This document shows, piece by piece, positions 7,069 through 15,020 of a stretch of DNA of 61,357 nucleotides (positions are counted from its first letter, which is position 1; each line of letters starts with the position of its first letter). The notes beneath the pieces were generated by a model. That model ran no database searches. It saw nothing but the letters and a program-made list of their open reading frames with translations, and had not been told where the DNA came from. The DNA comes from Oscillatoriaceae cyanobacterium Prado104 (GTDB taxonomy: Bacteria; Cyanobacteriota; Cyanobacteriia; Cyanobacteriales; Microcoleaceae), in contig JALOON010000054.1 in the NCBI GenBank assembly GCA_025454405.1, forward strand, positions 1 to 61,357, written 5' to 3'. The translations under genes were made by a program, and so were the position numbers.

Positions 7069-8717
7069 TTGATTTCTTCTTGTAAGTTCTCTACTAAATT
7101 ATTTACTAACTCTAACTGGTACTGTTGCGCCTGCACATTTAACGGCTCTTTACTATCTTGAAAATTGATGATTTTTCCCGCTATTTCTTTGTAGTGTTGC
7201 AGCATGGAAAAAGTTTCTGTACTGAATTGAGTCAGATATTTTTTGGCAGCTTCGTTGCAAATTTGCTGGACTTCATTTAGATAAGCTGCTGGGGATTCTA
7301 TCGGCTTTTCATACCCAGTTTGTTTGTTCAAAATATAGCTGGCACCGCCCACTACTGCGGCTCCCACAGGGCCGCCCAACAGCCAACCCAAACCAGTTGC
7401 GATCGCGACTGGTGCAACCTCACCATCCCTTGATTTTCTTACAGTAGGTGGCGGCGGCGGTAAAGTGATTTGCGGTACGGGAGGAAATGAAATTAAAAGT
7501 TCGATCGGCTTTTCTTTGCCAAAAAAATCGCAAGCTTTATCGATCCATTCTGCGACGGTTTGCTGCTGTTTTAAGACCTCTTGATTGAATTTGGTTTCCC
7601 AAAGATCGAACGTCCCTTCCTGAAGCGAGGCAGCCATTTCAGCTTGATAGCGCTGCAAAATCGTCGGCTGATAAAGCCAAATCTCGAAATCGGAAACGCT
7701 GGCTTGAAATCCTTGAGTTAGAAGTTTTTCAGCTTTTTGTTTGATTTCAATTTTGGCTTGTCGGGTTTGTTTTTCTGCTTCAATTTGTTCGACAACAGTT
7801 TGAGCTTTGGTTTGGAGGGATTGACAAATTTGCTTGGCGATTGCTGCTACTCGCGGCAACTTCACCGCCGTTTTTTCCTGTTGAAAGGCTGCGATGCTTT
7901 GCAAAGCCGATTCAAACATGGCAATTCCGGTAGTTTGGGCGGCTGCTACATCTCCTTTCAACCTCGCCCTCAAAGCGGGCAAAGCATCGACGCGGTAAAT
8001 ATTGCTGATGTTATTTGGCAAGTTCGATCGAAAGCTTTCGGCAACAAACAACAACCGATTGTAGACTTGCTTTTGGTCTTCCGGTTCGAGTAAATTGATA
8101 AAATTGGCAACAAAAACTACTGTGTTAATATTGCGATCGCTCAACCAATCTCTCAGGTTTTCTCGTTCGCCTAAAGTCATCAATTTGCGCGCATCAAGTA
8201 CTTGCACGACTAAATCGGCAGTTAGCAATTTATCCCGCACTAAATCGTCTTGTGCTTCGCGATCGTTTGTTCCCGGCAAATCCAGCAATTCCACGCCTGT
8301 TTTGAGGAATGGATGGGGACAATAAACATTAACAGCCGCGACATCATCCCGCATTTTTCTCGCATCATCGAGGATGGCATACTGTTTCAAAACATCAGTA
8401 CCGCTTTCGCTGATAATTGTGCCGTCTTTCAGGGTAATTTGCGCGCGCAATTCTTCGCCGTAGTTGACATAAATTGCAGCACCTGTAGTTGGTACAAGGT
8501 CGATCGGCAAACTGCGATTTCCGAGTAAGGCATTCAGCAATGTTGACTTGCCGTAATTGAACGGTCCGAAGACAGCTATTTGATAAGTTGGTTTGGCAAT
8601 ATAGTCGCAGATTGCTATTGTATCTCGGTAAAGTTGGGAGTTGCGATCGAGTTCGAGAATACCGAGGGCGGATTTGAGATGATTCGTTAAATTTTGATAG
8701 GTTTCCGATGGTTGCAT
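7041..8717 (-). CDS. dynamin-family GTPase
   Basis: This is a bacterial dynamin-like protein of 558 residues, expected to bind GTP and remodel or fuse membranes. G1 is GPFNYGKST (about residues 50-58). G3 is DLPGTND (about 147-153). The G4 position reads VANFINL rather than N/TKxD, a common departure in this family. Helical stalk regions follow, and a glycine/alanine-rich hydrophobic segment (GLGWLLGGPVGAAVVGGASYI, about 440-460) may act as a membrane paddle. The last eight residues are encoded by a heptamer repeat, so the native C-terminus may have been altered. It shares strand and neighbourhood with two longer dynamins (9634-14060). Confidence 0.87.
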   Translation of the reverse strand: MQPSETYQNLTNHLKSALGILELDRNSQLYRDTIAICDYIAKPTYQIAVFGPFNYGKSTLLNALLGNRSLPIDLVPTTGAAIYVNYGEELRAQITLKDGTIISESGTDVLKQYAILDDARKMRDDVAAVNVYCPHPFLKTGVELLDLPGTNDREAQDDLVRDKLLTADLVVQVLDARKLMTLGERENLRDWLSDRNINTVVFVANFINLLEPEDQKQVYNRLLFVAESFRSNLPNNISNIYRVDALPALRARLKGDVAAAQTTGIAMFESALQSIAAFQQEKTAVKLPRVAAIAKQICQSLQTKAQTVVEQIEAEKQTRQAKIEIKQKAEKLLTQGFQASVSDFEIWLYQPTILQRYQAEMAASLQEGTFDLWETKFNQEVLKQQQTVAEWIDKACDFFGKEKPIELLISFPPVPQITLPPPPPTVRKSRDGEVAPVAIATGLGWLLGGPVGAAVVGGASYILNKQTGYEKPIESPAAYLNEVQQICNEAAKKYLTQFSTETFSMLQHYKEIAGKIINFQDSKEPLNVQAQQYQLELVNNLVENLQEEIKQLTVDSLP

Positions 8718-8855
8718 ATTATTTTATTCTCTTTTATCTAGGATAGCACTTGATGACATAGCTTTATCCTCCATTATTTATACTGCTAGTGAATTGTTCA
8801 GTTACTATTACCTTTTGCCACTTCCTATTAATACTCTACATCTTAAATATACCTC

Positions 8856-9272
8856 TTATTCCTTTGCTCTTGATTCGGCGGCGGGAATAACTTCAATCAG
8901 TCCCGTATGAAAAGCTGTATCGTAGGTAATAACTGGTAAATTTTCGAGTTCAGCTTGTGCCATAATCATCCAGTCAAACGGATCGCGGTGGGGAATAGGC
9001 AGGCTGCCAGCGCGAAGGGCATGGGCTGAAGTTATAGCTAGTTCGATAAATTGCGATCGGTGGAGGATTTGCGAATATTCCCCGACAATCTGTTTGACTT
9101 CGGGAAGTTTACCGATGCGATATTTGGTGGCTATTTCCCAGGCTGAAACAGTGCTGACAATGATATTAAAATCCGGGTTGCGAATGATGTCGCGGCATTG
9201 GGCATTGAGTTTGGGGTCGTCAAAGAGCCACCACAACAGGATATGGGTGTCAATGAGATAGCTTATTCCCAT
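8856..9272 (-). CDS. vapC: VapC-type PIN-domain toxin
   Basis: This is a type II toxin, a PIN-domain ribonuclease of 138 residues. The acidic metal-binding residues are visible: LIDTHILLWW (Asp 8), SAWEIATKY (Glu), HRDPFDWMI (Asp) and the terminal ITYDTAF (Asp). Its ATG overlaps the antitoxin stop by 10 nt (ATGGGAATAA), typical of coupled translation of a vapBC pair. All catalytic acids look intact, so the toxin is probably active. It lies between dynamin genes and is likely a mobile module. Confidence 0.9.
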   Translation of the reverse strand: MGISYLIDTHILLWWLFDDPKLNAQCRDIIRNPDFNIIVSTVSAWEIATKYRIGKLPEVKQIVGEYSQILHRSQFIELAITSAHALRAGSLPIPHRDPFDWMIMAQAELENLPVITYDTAFHTGLIEVIPAAESRAKE

Positions 9273-9463
9273 TGTTTGAGTTCCTCGAATGGTAGGGGTT
9301 CAAAAAAAGCATCACCGAGTTTTCCTGTCAGTAAACCAGGCGTGCGAGGCTGTGGCTGTTCTCGTCCTAATCCGAGGCGAAAGTAGTGAATCAAGTCATA
9401 GATTTCTGCAAGTTTGTCTTCGGGAATGTCTTGTAGTTCTTGAACGATCTTCTCAATTAGCAT
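9263..9463 (-). CDS. vapB: DUF2281-type VapB antitoxin
   Basis: This 66-residue antitoxin partners the PIN toxin downstream. The N-terminal stretch EKIVQELQDIPEDKLAEIYDLIHYF is the DUF2281 helix pair found in cyanobacterial antitoxins. The C-terminal LTGKLGDAFFEPLPFEELKQWE is the tail that binds the toxin groove. The pair probably represses its own promoter, as is usual in the family. Confidence 0.85.
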   Translation of the reverse strand: MLIEKIVQELQDIPEDKLAEIYDLIHYFRLGLGREQPQPRTPGLLTGKLGDAFFEPLPFEELKQWE

Positions 9464-9601
9464 AAATCACACACTCCGATAGTTGCTGGTTAATCGCTCT
9501 TAAAACTCTCGCTCTTTTATCTAGAATAACACTGTCACAGCAAGTGCGATCGACCCGATCTTTCCCCTAGTGCAATATCGATCTGCCTTGCAACAATGTC
9601 T

Positions 9602-9626
9602 GGGGGTGCGCAGCGCGCACCTTACA
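9602..9626. repeat. GC palindrome (GTGCGC element)
   Basis: GGTGCGCAGCGCGCACC with flanking TTAC belongs to the same family as 6362-6390. It lies just past the stop of the minus-strand dynamin gene (9634) and may terminate its transcript. Confidence 0.6.
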
Positions 9627-9633
9627 ATCGACT

Positions 9634-11712
9634 TCAACTAGCAGATGCTAAGAAACCTCGATATACCGATTCTATATCTTGCGATCGCGCCGCAACATCA
9701 GCTTCCAATTTTTTCAATCTTTCCAATTCAGCTTGAGAATTAATTTCCCGAGATTCCTTTTGTTGTAGCAAGTTATCCAACTCAGATTTCCGAGAGTTAA
9801 TATCATCATTCATGCGATCGCTAACTTCTCTTTCGTAAACATCAAAACACTCTTTAACAGCATCGTGAATCGGCTGCCACTGTTCTTGTGCCACCCGCGG
9901 TAGGTGTTTTACCAACTCTTTTTTCATTGCCTTAACTAACTCTTTGCGAGCACCATCCGCTTGCAAAACACCAACACCCATCCCCAACAAAAGTAAATAC
10001 AAAGGACCTAAAACAATCCCCGTAAAACTCGCAAGAATCGTACTGACACCGACTACAGTAATTAAATTGAGCAAGATATTTTTCCAATCAAAACCCGCGC
10101 CTGCCATTGCTACGCCCGCAAGATTTCCCTGCGCTAGCGAAAACAATCCCATCGCCCATTTTGCCCAAGCTGGCGAGTTATCTTCTGTCGAGTTGCTGGC
10201 TGATGGCGGTATTTTTTGTCCGGTGAGTTTTTCGGTGATTTTGTCAGTAATTTTCGTGTAAGATGCCCCGTAATTTGCCGCACTTTTTGATAGTTGAGTA
10301 AAGGCTGAATTCATCTCTTGTTCTGCGGTGAGAGTCCAAGCGGCAAGTTTGTCGTTGACATATTGCTCGAATGCTTGTCTGAGGGATGCTTCAAAGGCTT
10401 CTCGCCTGTTTTGGCTGAAGAAATCCATAAACTGAAGTTCGGGTTGATAGCGCAGGAAATCTGTTTCAAAGGTATGTTCTAAATTGAGCACAAAATTGCG
10501 GAAAGAATCTGCGATCGCCCGTGACTTACTATCTCTCATGCCGATGATTTCCTGTTTGAATTCATCGCGAATTTGAGTCAAATTTTTAAACTCCGGTTCG
10601 ACTGACTCAATCTTCGATTTTAACTCATTGACATCGCGATCGAGCAAGGGCAAACGCCTCTCAACAGCTTCGCGGACGCGAGTAGCAATTTGACGGGATA
10701 AATTCCTTGCCGGACGCAATTGCGCGATCGCCCTTTCCTGAGTTAAAAATGTATTTAGCGCCGCCATAAACTCAGGAAAACCCGTACCGGACAAATCGGC
10801 ATCGGCATTTTTTACCCGCAATCTCAACGCCTTAATTGAGGTAATGGCAAACACCCGTTCGTCATAAATATCGTGTCCTTCCGTCAAGCAATATTCAGCT
10901 AAGTTAGCTTTAAAAACTTTGTGCAATTTCCCTTCGGCTTCTGCCAATTCTTCCGGATCGTCTGGATCGATCAAACTTTCTCGCACTTGGTCCCAAGCAT
11001 TGATCAGAAAGAAAACGCTCAATCCGCGGCCTTTAATGTAATTTTCCAGATAGCGTCTTTCGCCGAGAGTGCAAGGTTGAGTCGCCCTGAGAACGAACAA
11101 AATCGCGTGGCAATTGTTGATGTAACCGAGGGATAATTCATTGCGGGATTCTGTATCGTTTAATCCCGGACTGTCTACGATTTCGATGCCTTTTTCTAGC
11201 AGCGGCAAAGGATATTCGACTACGGCGCAGTCGATATCTGGAAATGCTGGTTTTTTCTCTTGTTCTAGGCGTTTTGCTTCAGCGGGGTCGATCGTGTAGT
11301 TTTGTTTGAAACTTTTAAAGTCGAGTTCTTTGGGGCTTTTGCCGTCGTTGAAATAAACGGTGACTTTTTTTGCGGAACCGTAGCGCAAAACTGTAAGCAA
11401 AGCGGTACAGGGATTGACATCGCTGGGCAAGAGATTTTCGCCAATTAAGGCGTTGAGAAAAGTGCTTTTGCCGCGCTTCATGTCGCCTAAAACTAAGAGT
11501 CTAAAGACGCCTTCGCGCAAATTTTTGCTGGCGGTGGTGGCATCTTCTAACTCTCTTTCTAAACCCAAACGACCGGATTTTTTTTCTGATTCTGATTCGG
11601 CTTGTTGCAGGGTTTCAACTAGCTTTTGCAGTCCGGCTGCTACGTCGGCGCGGGCTTTGGTAACTCGATCTAAATCATTGAGGAAATTTTCTGTTGCAAT
11701 TTTATAGCTCAT
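9634..11712 (-). CDS. dynamin-family GTPase, tandem copy A
   Basis: This 692-residue dynamin-like protein is paralogous to its neighbour at 11988-14060. G1 is LGDMKRGKSTFLNALIG, G3 is DSPGLNDTES, and the G4-like segment is FLINAWDQV. Long stalk helices follow, with hydrophobic hairpins (NIILL to GVVLG-like region, about residues 540-610) that could insert in membrane, then a coiled-coil tail. The frame stays open upstream to 11970, but that extension translates the TTTGGTGTTGGTGTTGCT minisatellite. The ATG at 11712 (MSYKIATENFLNDLDR) is chosen because it matches the start and length of the 690-residue paralogue. Confidence 0.87.
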   Translation of the reverse strand: MSYKIATENFLNDLDRVTKARADVAAGLQKLVETLQQAESESEKKSGRLGLERELEDATTASKNLREGVFRLLVLGDMKRGKSTFLNALIGENLLPSDVNPCTALLTVLRYGSAKKVTVYFNDGKSPKELDFKSFKQNYTIDPAEAKRLEQEKKPAFPDIDCAVVEYPLPLLEKGIEIVDSPGLNDTESRNELSLGYINNCHAILFVLRATQPCTLGERRYLENYIKGRGLSVFFLINAWDQVRESLIDPDDPEELAEAEGKLHKVFKANLAEYCLTEGHDIYDERVFAITSIKALRLRVKNADADLSGTGFPEFMAALNTFLTQERAIAQLRPARNLSRQIATRVREAVERRLPLLDRDVNELKSKIESVEPEFKNLTQIRDEFKQEIIGMRDSKSRAIADSFRNFVLNLEHTFETDFLRYQPELQFMDFFSQNRREAFEASLRQAFEQYVNDKLAAWTLTAEQEMNSAFTQLSKSAANYGASYTKITDKITEKLTGQKIPPSASNSTEDNSPAWAKWAMGLFSLAQGNLAGVAMAGAGFDWKNILLNLITVVGVSTILASFTGIVLGPLYLLLLGMGVGVLQADGARKELVKAMKKELVKHLPRVAQEQWQPIHDAVKECFDVYEREVSDRMNDDINSRKSELDNLLQQKESREINSQAELERLKKLEADVAARSQDIESVYRGFLASAS

Positions 11713-11721
11713 AATCTCTAG

Positions 11722-11984
11722 ATTCGTAGGTTGGGTTGAAGAATGAAACCCAACCTTATATTGTCTTGGCGTTGGGTTTCTTGGTGCTGGTGTTTGCTGT
11801 TTGGTGTTGGTGTTGCTTTGGTGTTGGTGTTGCTTTGGTGTTGGTGTTGCTTTGGTGTTGGTGTTGCTTTGGTGTTGGTGTTGCTTTGGTGTTGGTGTCT
11901 TTGGTGTTGGTGTTGCTTTGGTGTTGGTGTTGCTTTGGTGTTGGTTGGTGTTGGGTTTCACTTCGTTCAACCCAACCTACGAAG
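11722..11984. repeat. 18-bp minisatellite bounded by inverted repeats
   Basis: About nine copies of TTTGGTGTTGGTGTTGCT lie between arms at 11722-11754 and 11950-11984. The arms read GTAGGTTGGGTTGAA...GAAACCCAAC on one side and its near-perfect reverse complement on the other. The outer element looks like a dispersed cyanobacterial palindrome whose core has expanded. It separates the two tandem dynamin genes. Confidence 0.85.
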
Positions 11985-11987
11985 TTG

Positions 11988-14060
11988 TTAATTGTTTAGG
12001 AATGTTTGATAGGTTGATTCGATTTTTTGTAATTCGGAATAAACTCCTGTATCGATATTTTTTAAGCGCTTTAATTCCGCTTCGCAATTAATCTCGCGAG
12101 ACTCTTTTTGAGATAGCAAATTATCTAACTCTGCTTTGCGAGATTTGATGTCATCGTTCAAGCGCTTGATGACTTCTCGATCGTACCCGTCAAAACATTC
12201 TTTGACATTTTGATGGATCGTGTCGTACTGTTCCTGTGCTAGCTGCGGCAAATATTTCACAAACTCTTTCTTCGTTGCTTGAACCATTTCTTTGCGCGCT
12301 TGGTCTGCTTGCAATGCACCCACACCCAAGCCGATTGCGAGAATGCCCACGGGCCCTAAAAATGCCCCTGTAAATATCATCAAACAACTGCTAATTCCAA
12401 TTACAGCGATCCAGTTCACCAGAATATTTTGCCAATTAAAACCCGCACTTGCTAAAACAACTCCAGCAACGTTTCCGGTAGCTAAAGATAAAAATCCCAT
12501 CGCCCATTTTGCCCATGCGGGAGAGTTGTCTTCGGCATCAATTGTTCTGCCAGCATACACCTTTTCTCCAATTAACTTTTCTGTCATCAAATCGGTAATT
12601 TTCGTGTAAGCTGTGCTGTAGTTGGCGGCGCTTTTACCCAGTTGGGCAAATGCTTCTCGCATCTCTCTTTCGGCTGTGAGTTCCCAGGCGGAAATTTTGT
12701 CGTTGATATATTGCTCGAAGGCTTTTTTAAAGGCGGCATTAAATGCATCGCGCTTGCTGGAGTCTAGGGAATCAAACAAGCTAAGTTCGGGCTGGTATCG
12801 CAAAAAATCTGAGTCGAAGGTATTGCCTAAATTCAGAATGTATGCTTTGCAAGAATCGGCTACAGATTTGGCTTTACGATCGCGCACAATCTGAATCTCT
12901 TCCTGAAAGCGATCGCGAATTTCATGCAATTTCTCAAACTCCGGTTCGACGGATGCAATTCGCTGTTTTAACTCGTTAACATCCTTCTCTAACAAAGGAA
13001 TTCGGCGCTCGATCGCTTCGCGGACGCGACTGCAAATCGATCGCGCTAATGTCCTTGCTTGCCGCATTTGTGCAACCGCTCTTTCTTGAGTTAAAAATGT
13101 ATCTAATGCCCTGACAAACTCGGAAAATCCGGTGCCGTCGAGGTTGGCATTTTTGTCTTTTAACCGCAGGCGCAAGGCTCTGAGGGAGCTAATTTCAAAC
13201 ACTCGATCGCTGTAAATATCCTGTCCGTCCACCTGACAGTATTCGCCGATATTCGTGCGGAAAACCTTGCGCAATTTTTCTTCGGATTCTGCTATTTCTG
13301 CTGCATCTTCAGGGTCGATCGCGCCTTCGCTAATTTCGTCCCAACCGTTAATCAAAAAGAACACCGTCAAGCCGCGACCTTTAATATAATTTTCTAGGTA
13401 ACGGCGCTCTGCTAAGGTGCAAGGTTGCGACGCTCGAAATACAAACAGAATTGCGTGGCAGTTGTTGATGTAATTCAGCGAAATTTCGTTGCGCGCTTCT
13501 GTATCATTTAACCCCGGACTGTCTACGATTTCGATGCCTTTTTCCAGCAGTGGCAAAGGATATTCAACCACGGCATGGCTGACATTGGGGAAAGCTTCTT
13601 GTTGTTCTATTTCCAGTTGTTTTGCTGTGTCGGGGTCGATCGTATATTGCTGCTTGAATTCTTCAAAACTAATTTGTTCCGGCTGTCTGTCTTTTTTGAA
13701 ATAAACGGTTACTTTTTTTTCCGAACCGTAGCGCAAAACTGTCAGCAAAGCCGTGCAGGGATTGACATCGCTGGGCAAAAGCCTCTCGCCAATTAAAGCA
13801 TTGAGAAAAGTGCTTTTACCGCGTTTCATGTCGCCCAAAACCAGCAGCCGAAAAACTCCTTGCCGCAAGTTTTCGCTGGCGAGGCTGATGTCTTGACTGT
13901 CTGTTTCCAAACCGAGTTTTCCCGATGCTGCCAATCCTTCTAACTCCGATCGCTCGATTGCGCCTGCTATGTTGCTGAGTCGATCGGCAATTTCCCGGCG
14001 CACTTGTGCCGCACGCTCTAAGTTATCTAAAAAACTGCTAGTTTCAACTTGCTGGTTCAT
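11988..14060 (-). CDS. dynamin-family GTPase, tandem copy B
   Basis: This 690-residue dynamin-like protein aligns along its whole length with copy A. The G1 motif GDMKRGKSTFLNALIGE, the downstream LLPSDVNPCTALLTVLRYGS and the G3 motif DSPGLNDTEA are nearly identical in the two. The G4-like segment is FLINGWDEI. A hydrophobic stretch (WQNILVNWIAVIGISSC to GPVGILAIGLGVG) is the likely membrane-inserting region, and a Lys/Glu-rich coiled coil ends the protein. Paired unequal dynamins act as heteromers in Campylobacter (DLP1/2), which makes a two-component device plausible; that is inference. Confidence 0.88.
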   Translation of the reverse strand: MNQQVETSSFLDNLERAAQVRREIADRLSNIAGAIERSELEGLAASGKLGLETDSQDISLASENLRQGVFRLLVLGDMKRGKSTFLNALIGERLLPSDVNPCTALLTVLRYGSEKKVTVYFKKDRQPEQISFEEFKQQYTIDPDTAKQLEIEQQEAFPNVSHAVVEYPLPLLEKGIEIVDSPGLNDTEARNEISLNYINNCHAILFVFRASQPCTLAERRYLENYIKGRGLTVFFLINGWDEISEGAIDPEDAAEIAESEEKLRKVFRTNIGEYCQVDGQDIYSDRVFEISSLRALRLRLKDKNANLDGTGFSEFVRALDTFLTQERAVAQMRQARTLARSICSRVREAIERRIPLLEKDVNELKQRIASVEPEFEKLHEIRDRFQEEIQIVRDRKAKSVADSCKAYILNLGNTFDSDFLRYQPELSLFDSLDSSKRDAFNAAFKKAFEQYINDKISAWELTAEREMREAFAQLGKSAANYSTAYTKITDLMTEKLIGEKVYAGRTIDAEDNSPAWAKWAMGFLSLATGNVAGVVLASAGFNWQNILVNWIAVIGISSCLMIFTGAFLGPVGILAIGLGVGALQADQARKEMVQATKKEFVKYLPQLAQEQYDTIHQNVKECFDGYDREVIKRLNDDIKSRKAELDNLLSQKESREINCEAELKRLKNIDTGVYSELQKIESTYQTFLNN

Positions 14061-14121
14061 CGGTTTTACCTAATAGATTATTGCGCGGATTTTGTCAAGC
14101 ATTGAAAGCAGCAATTTATGC

Positions 14122-14448
14122 TTAATTTCTCGGGCGATCTTTCTCAAAAACTATTTTGTAAACCAGCCAAGACAATCCACCGACGATCGCTGCTGTAGCC
14201 AGCCAAGAAGATACTTTGACTGCAACTCCGACAACAATTACAATGGCTGTAAACTGAGCAGCAATTTTCAGTTTTCTCCCCCACAATTGGAATTTGCTTT
14301 CCTGCGGTTCGTGCTTGCTAGTTTCATATGCCGGCACTACCCGATCGATTTCTGCTTCTAATTCGCGGAGTCGCAGTGCGTGTTCGCGTTCCCGCAACTC
14401 TCTTTCCCGGCGTTCGAGCTCTGTTTCTTTGTTATTTGGAGAATTCAT
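14122..14448 (-). CDS. small coiled-coil membrane protein beside the dynamins
   Basis: This 108-residue protein of unknown family has an N-terminal highly charged coiled coil (TELERRERELREREHALRL), then two hydrophobic segments (about 63-95), and ends with a basic tail. The ATG at 14448 (MNSPNNKE) is preferred because upstream residues to 14517 look unlike coding sequence. It reads in the same direction as, and just before, dynamin copy B, so it may be co-transcribed and could be a membrane anchor or partner for it. Confidence 0.65.
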   Translation of the reverse strand: MNSPNNKETELERRERELREREHALRLRELEAEIDRVVPAYETSKHEPQESKFQLWGRKLKIAAQFTAIVIVVGVAVKVSSWLATAAIVGGLSWLVYKIVFEKDRPRN

Positions 14449-15020
14449 AAAATTTATCTCTTTTTGGAGGTGGAAAATTTGCGATCGCTGACATTTTGCA
14501 ACATTCTCAACAAGCATCGAAACACTGGGTTTCTGGACGATAAATATGGTGTTTATTCAGAGTCTTTGCCAGAAACCCGATTTCTGCCATAGGTACAAGA
14601 GCTCAGTTATTGCCAATATTGGAGAACAATCGGTTATTTAAAACCTTAACTCAGAATCTCAGCAGTGTCAGGTGCCATACAAAACCAAGTCAAATCGATC
14701 GTCGCGCTTACTCCCTTCGGTGCTAGAAGACCATGTACATCCTTCTTCTTCTCTTTACGTTCTACCCTACGGGAAGGCTTCGCCTAGTGCGTCTTCGCGG
14801 TTTATTCAATACAAATCCTTCGGGTAGCAAGAGAGTAACTCGAAGTTTGCTTGATGCTTCAGGCAAGGATGACGGCATTTTCTGGTGTGCCAGCATAAAT
14901 TACGCGCTTGACGCGCTTGGAAGTTTTGGGGAATTTGCCAAATCAATCGCGGTATTTCAAGTCAGAGCGACTGAATTTTAATCTAAAATCTAAATTGCTC
15001 GCGAGCCAACCTGATAAATA
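14449..15020. other. intergenic region before the DUF3352 gene
   Basis: No convincing gene lies here. It contains an AAACCC/GATTTCTGCC palindromic repeat (about 14523-14588) and dispersed strings such as CTACGGGAAGGCTTCGCCTA (about 14768-14787), typical of cyanobacterial interspersed repeats. Short open frames over these strings look spurious. Confidence 0.65.

Noticed and set aside
11713..11970. N-terminal extension of dynamin copy A
   Set aside because: The extension only translates the 18-bp minisatellite. The internal ATG at 11712 matches the paralogue's start and length.
14733..14981. 82-residue plus-strand open frame
   Set aside because: It covers dispersed repeat strings (GGAAGGCTTCGCC) and looks non-coding.
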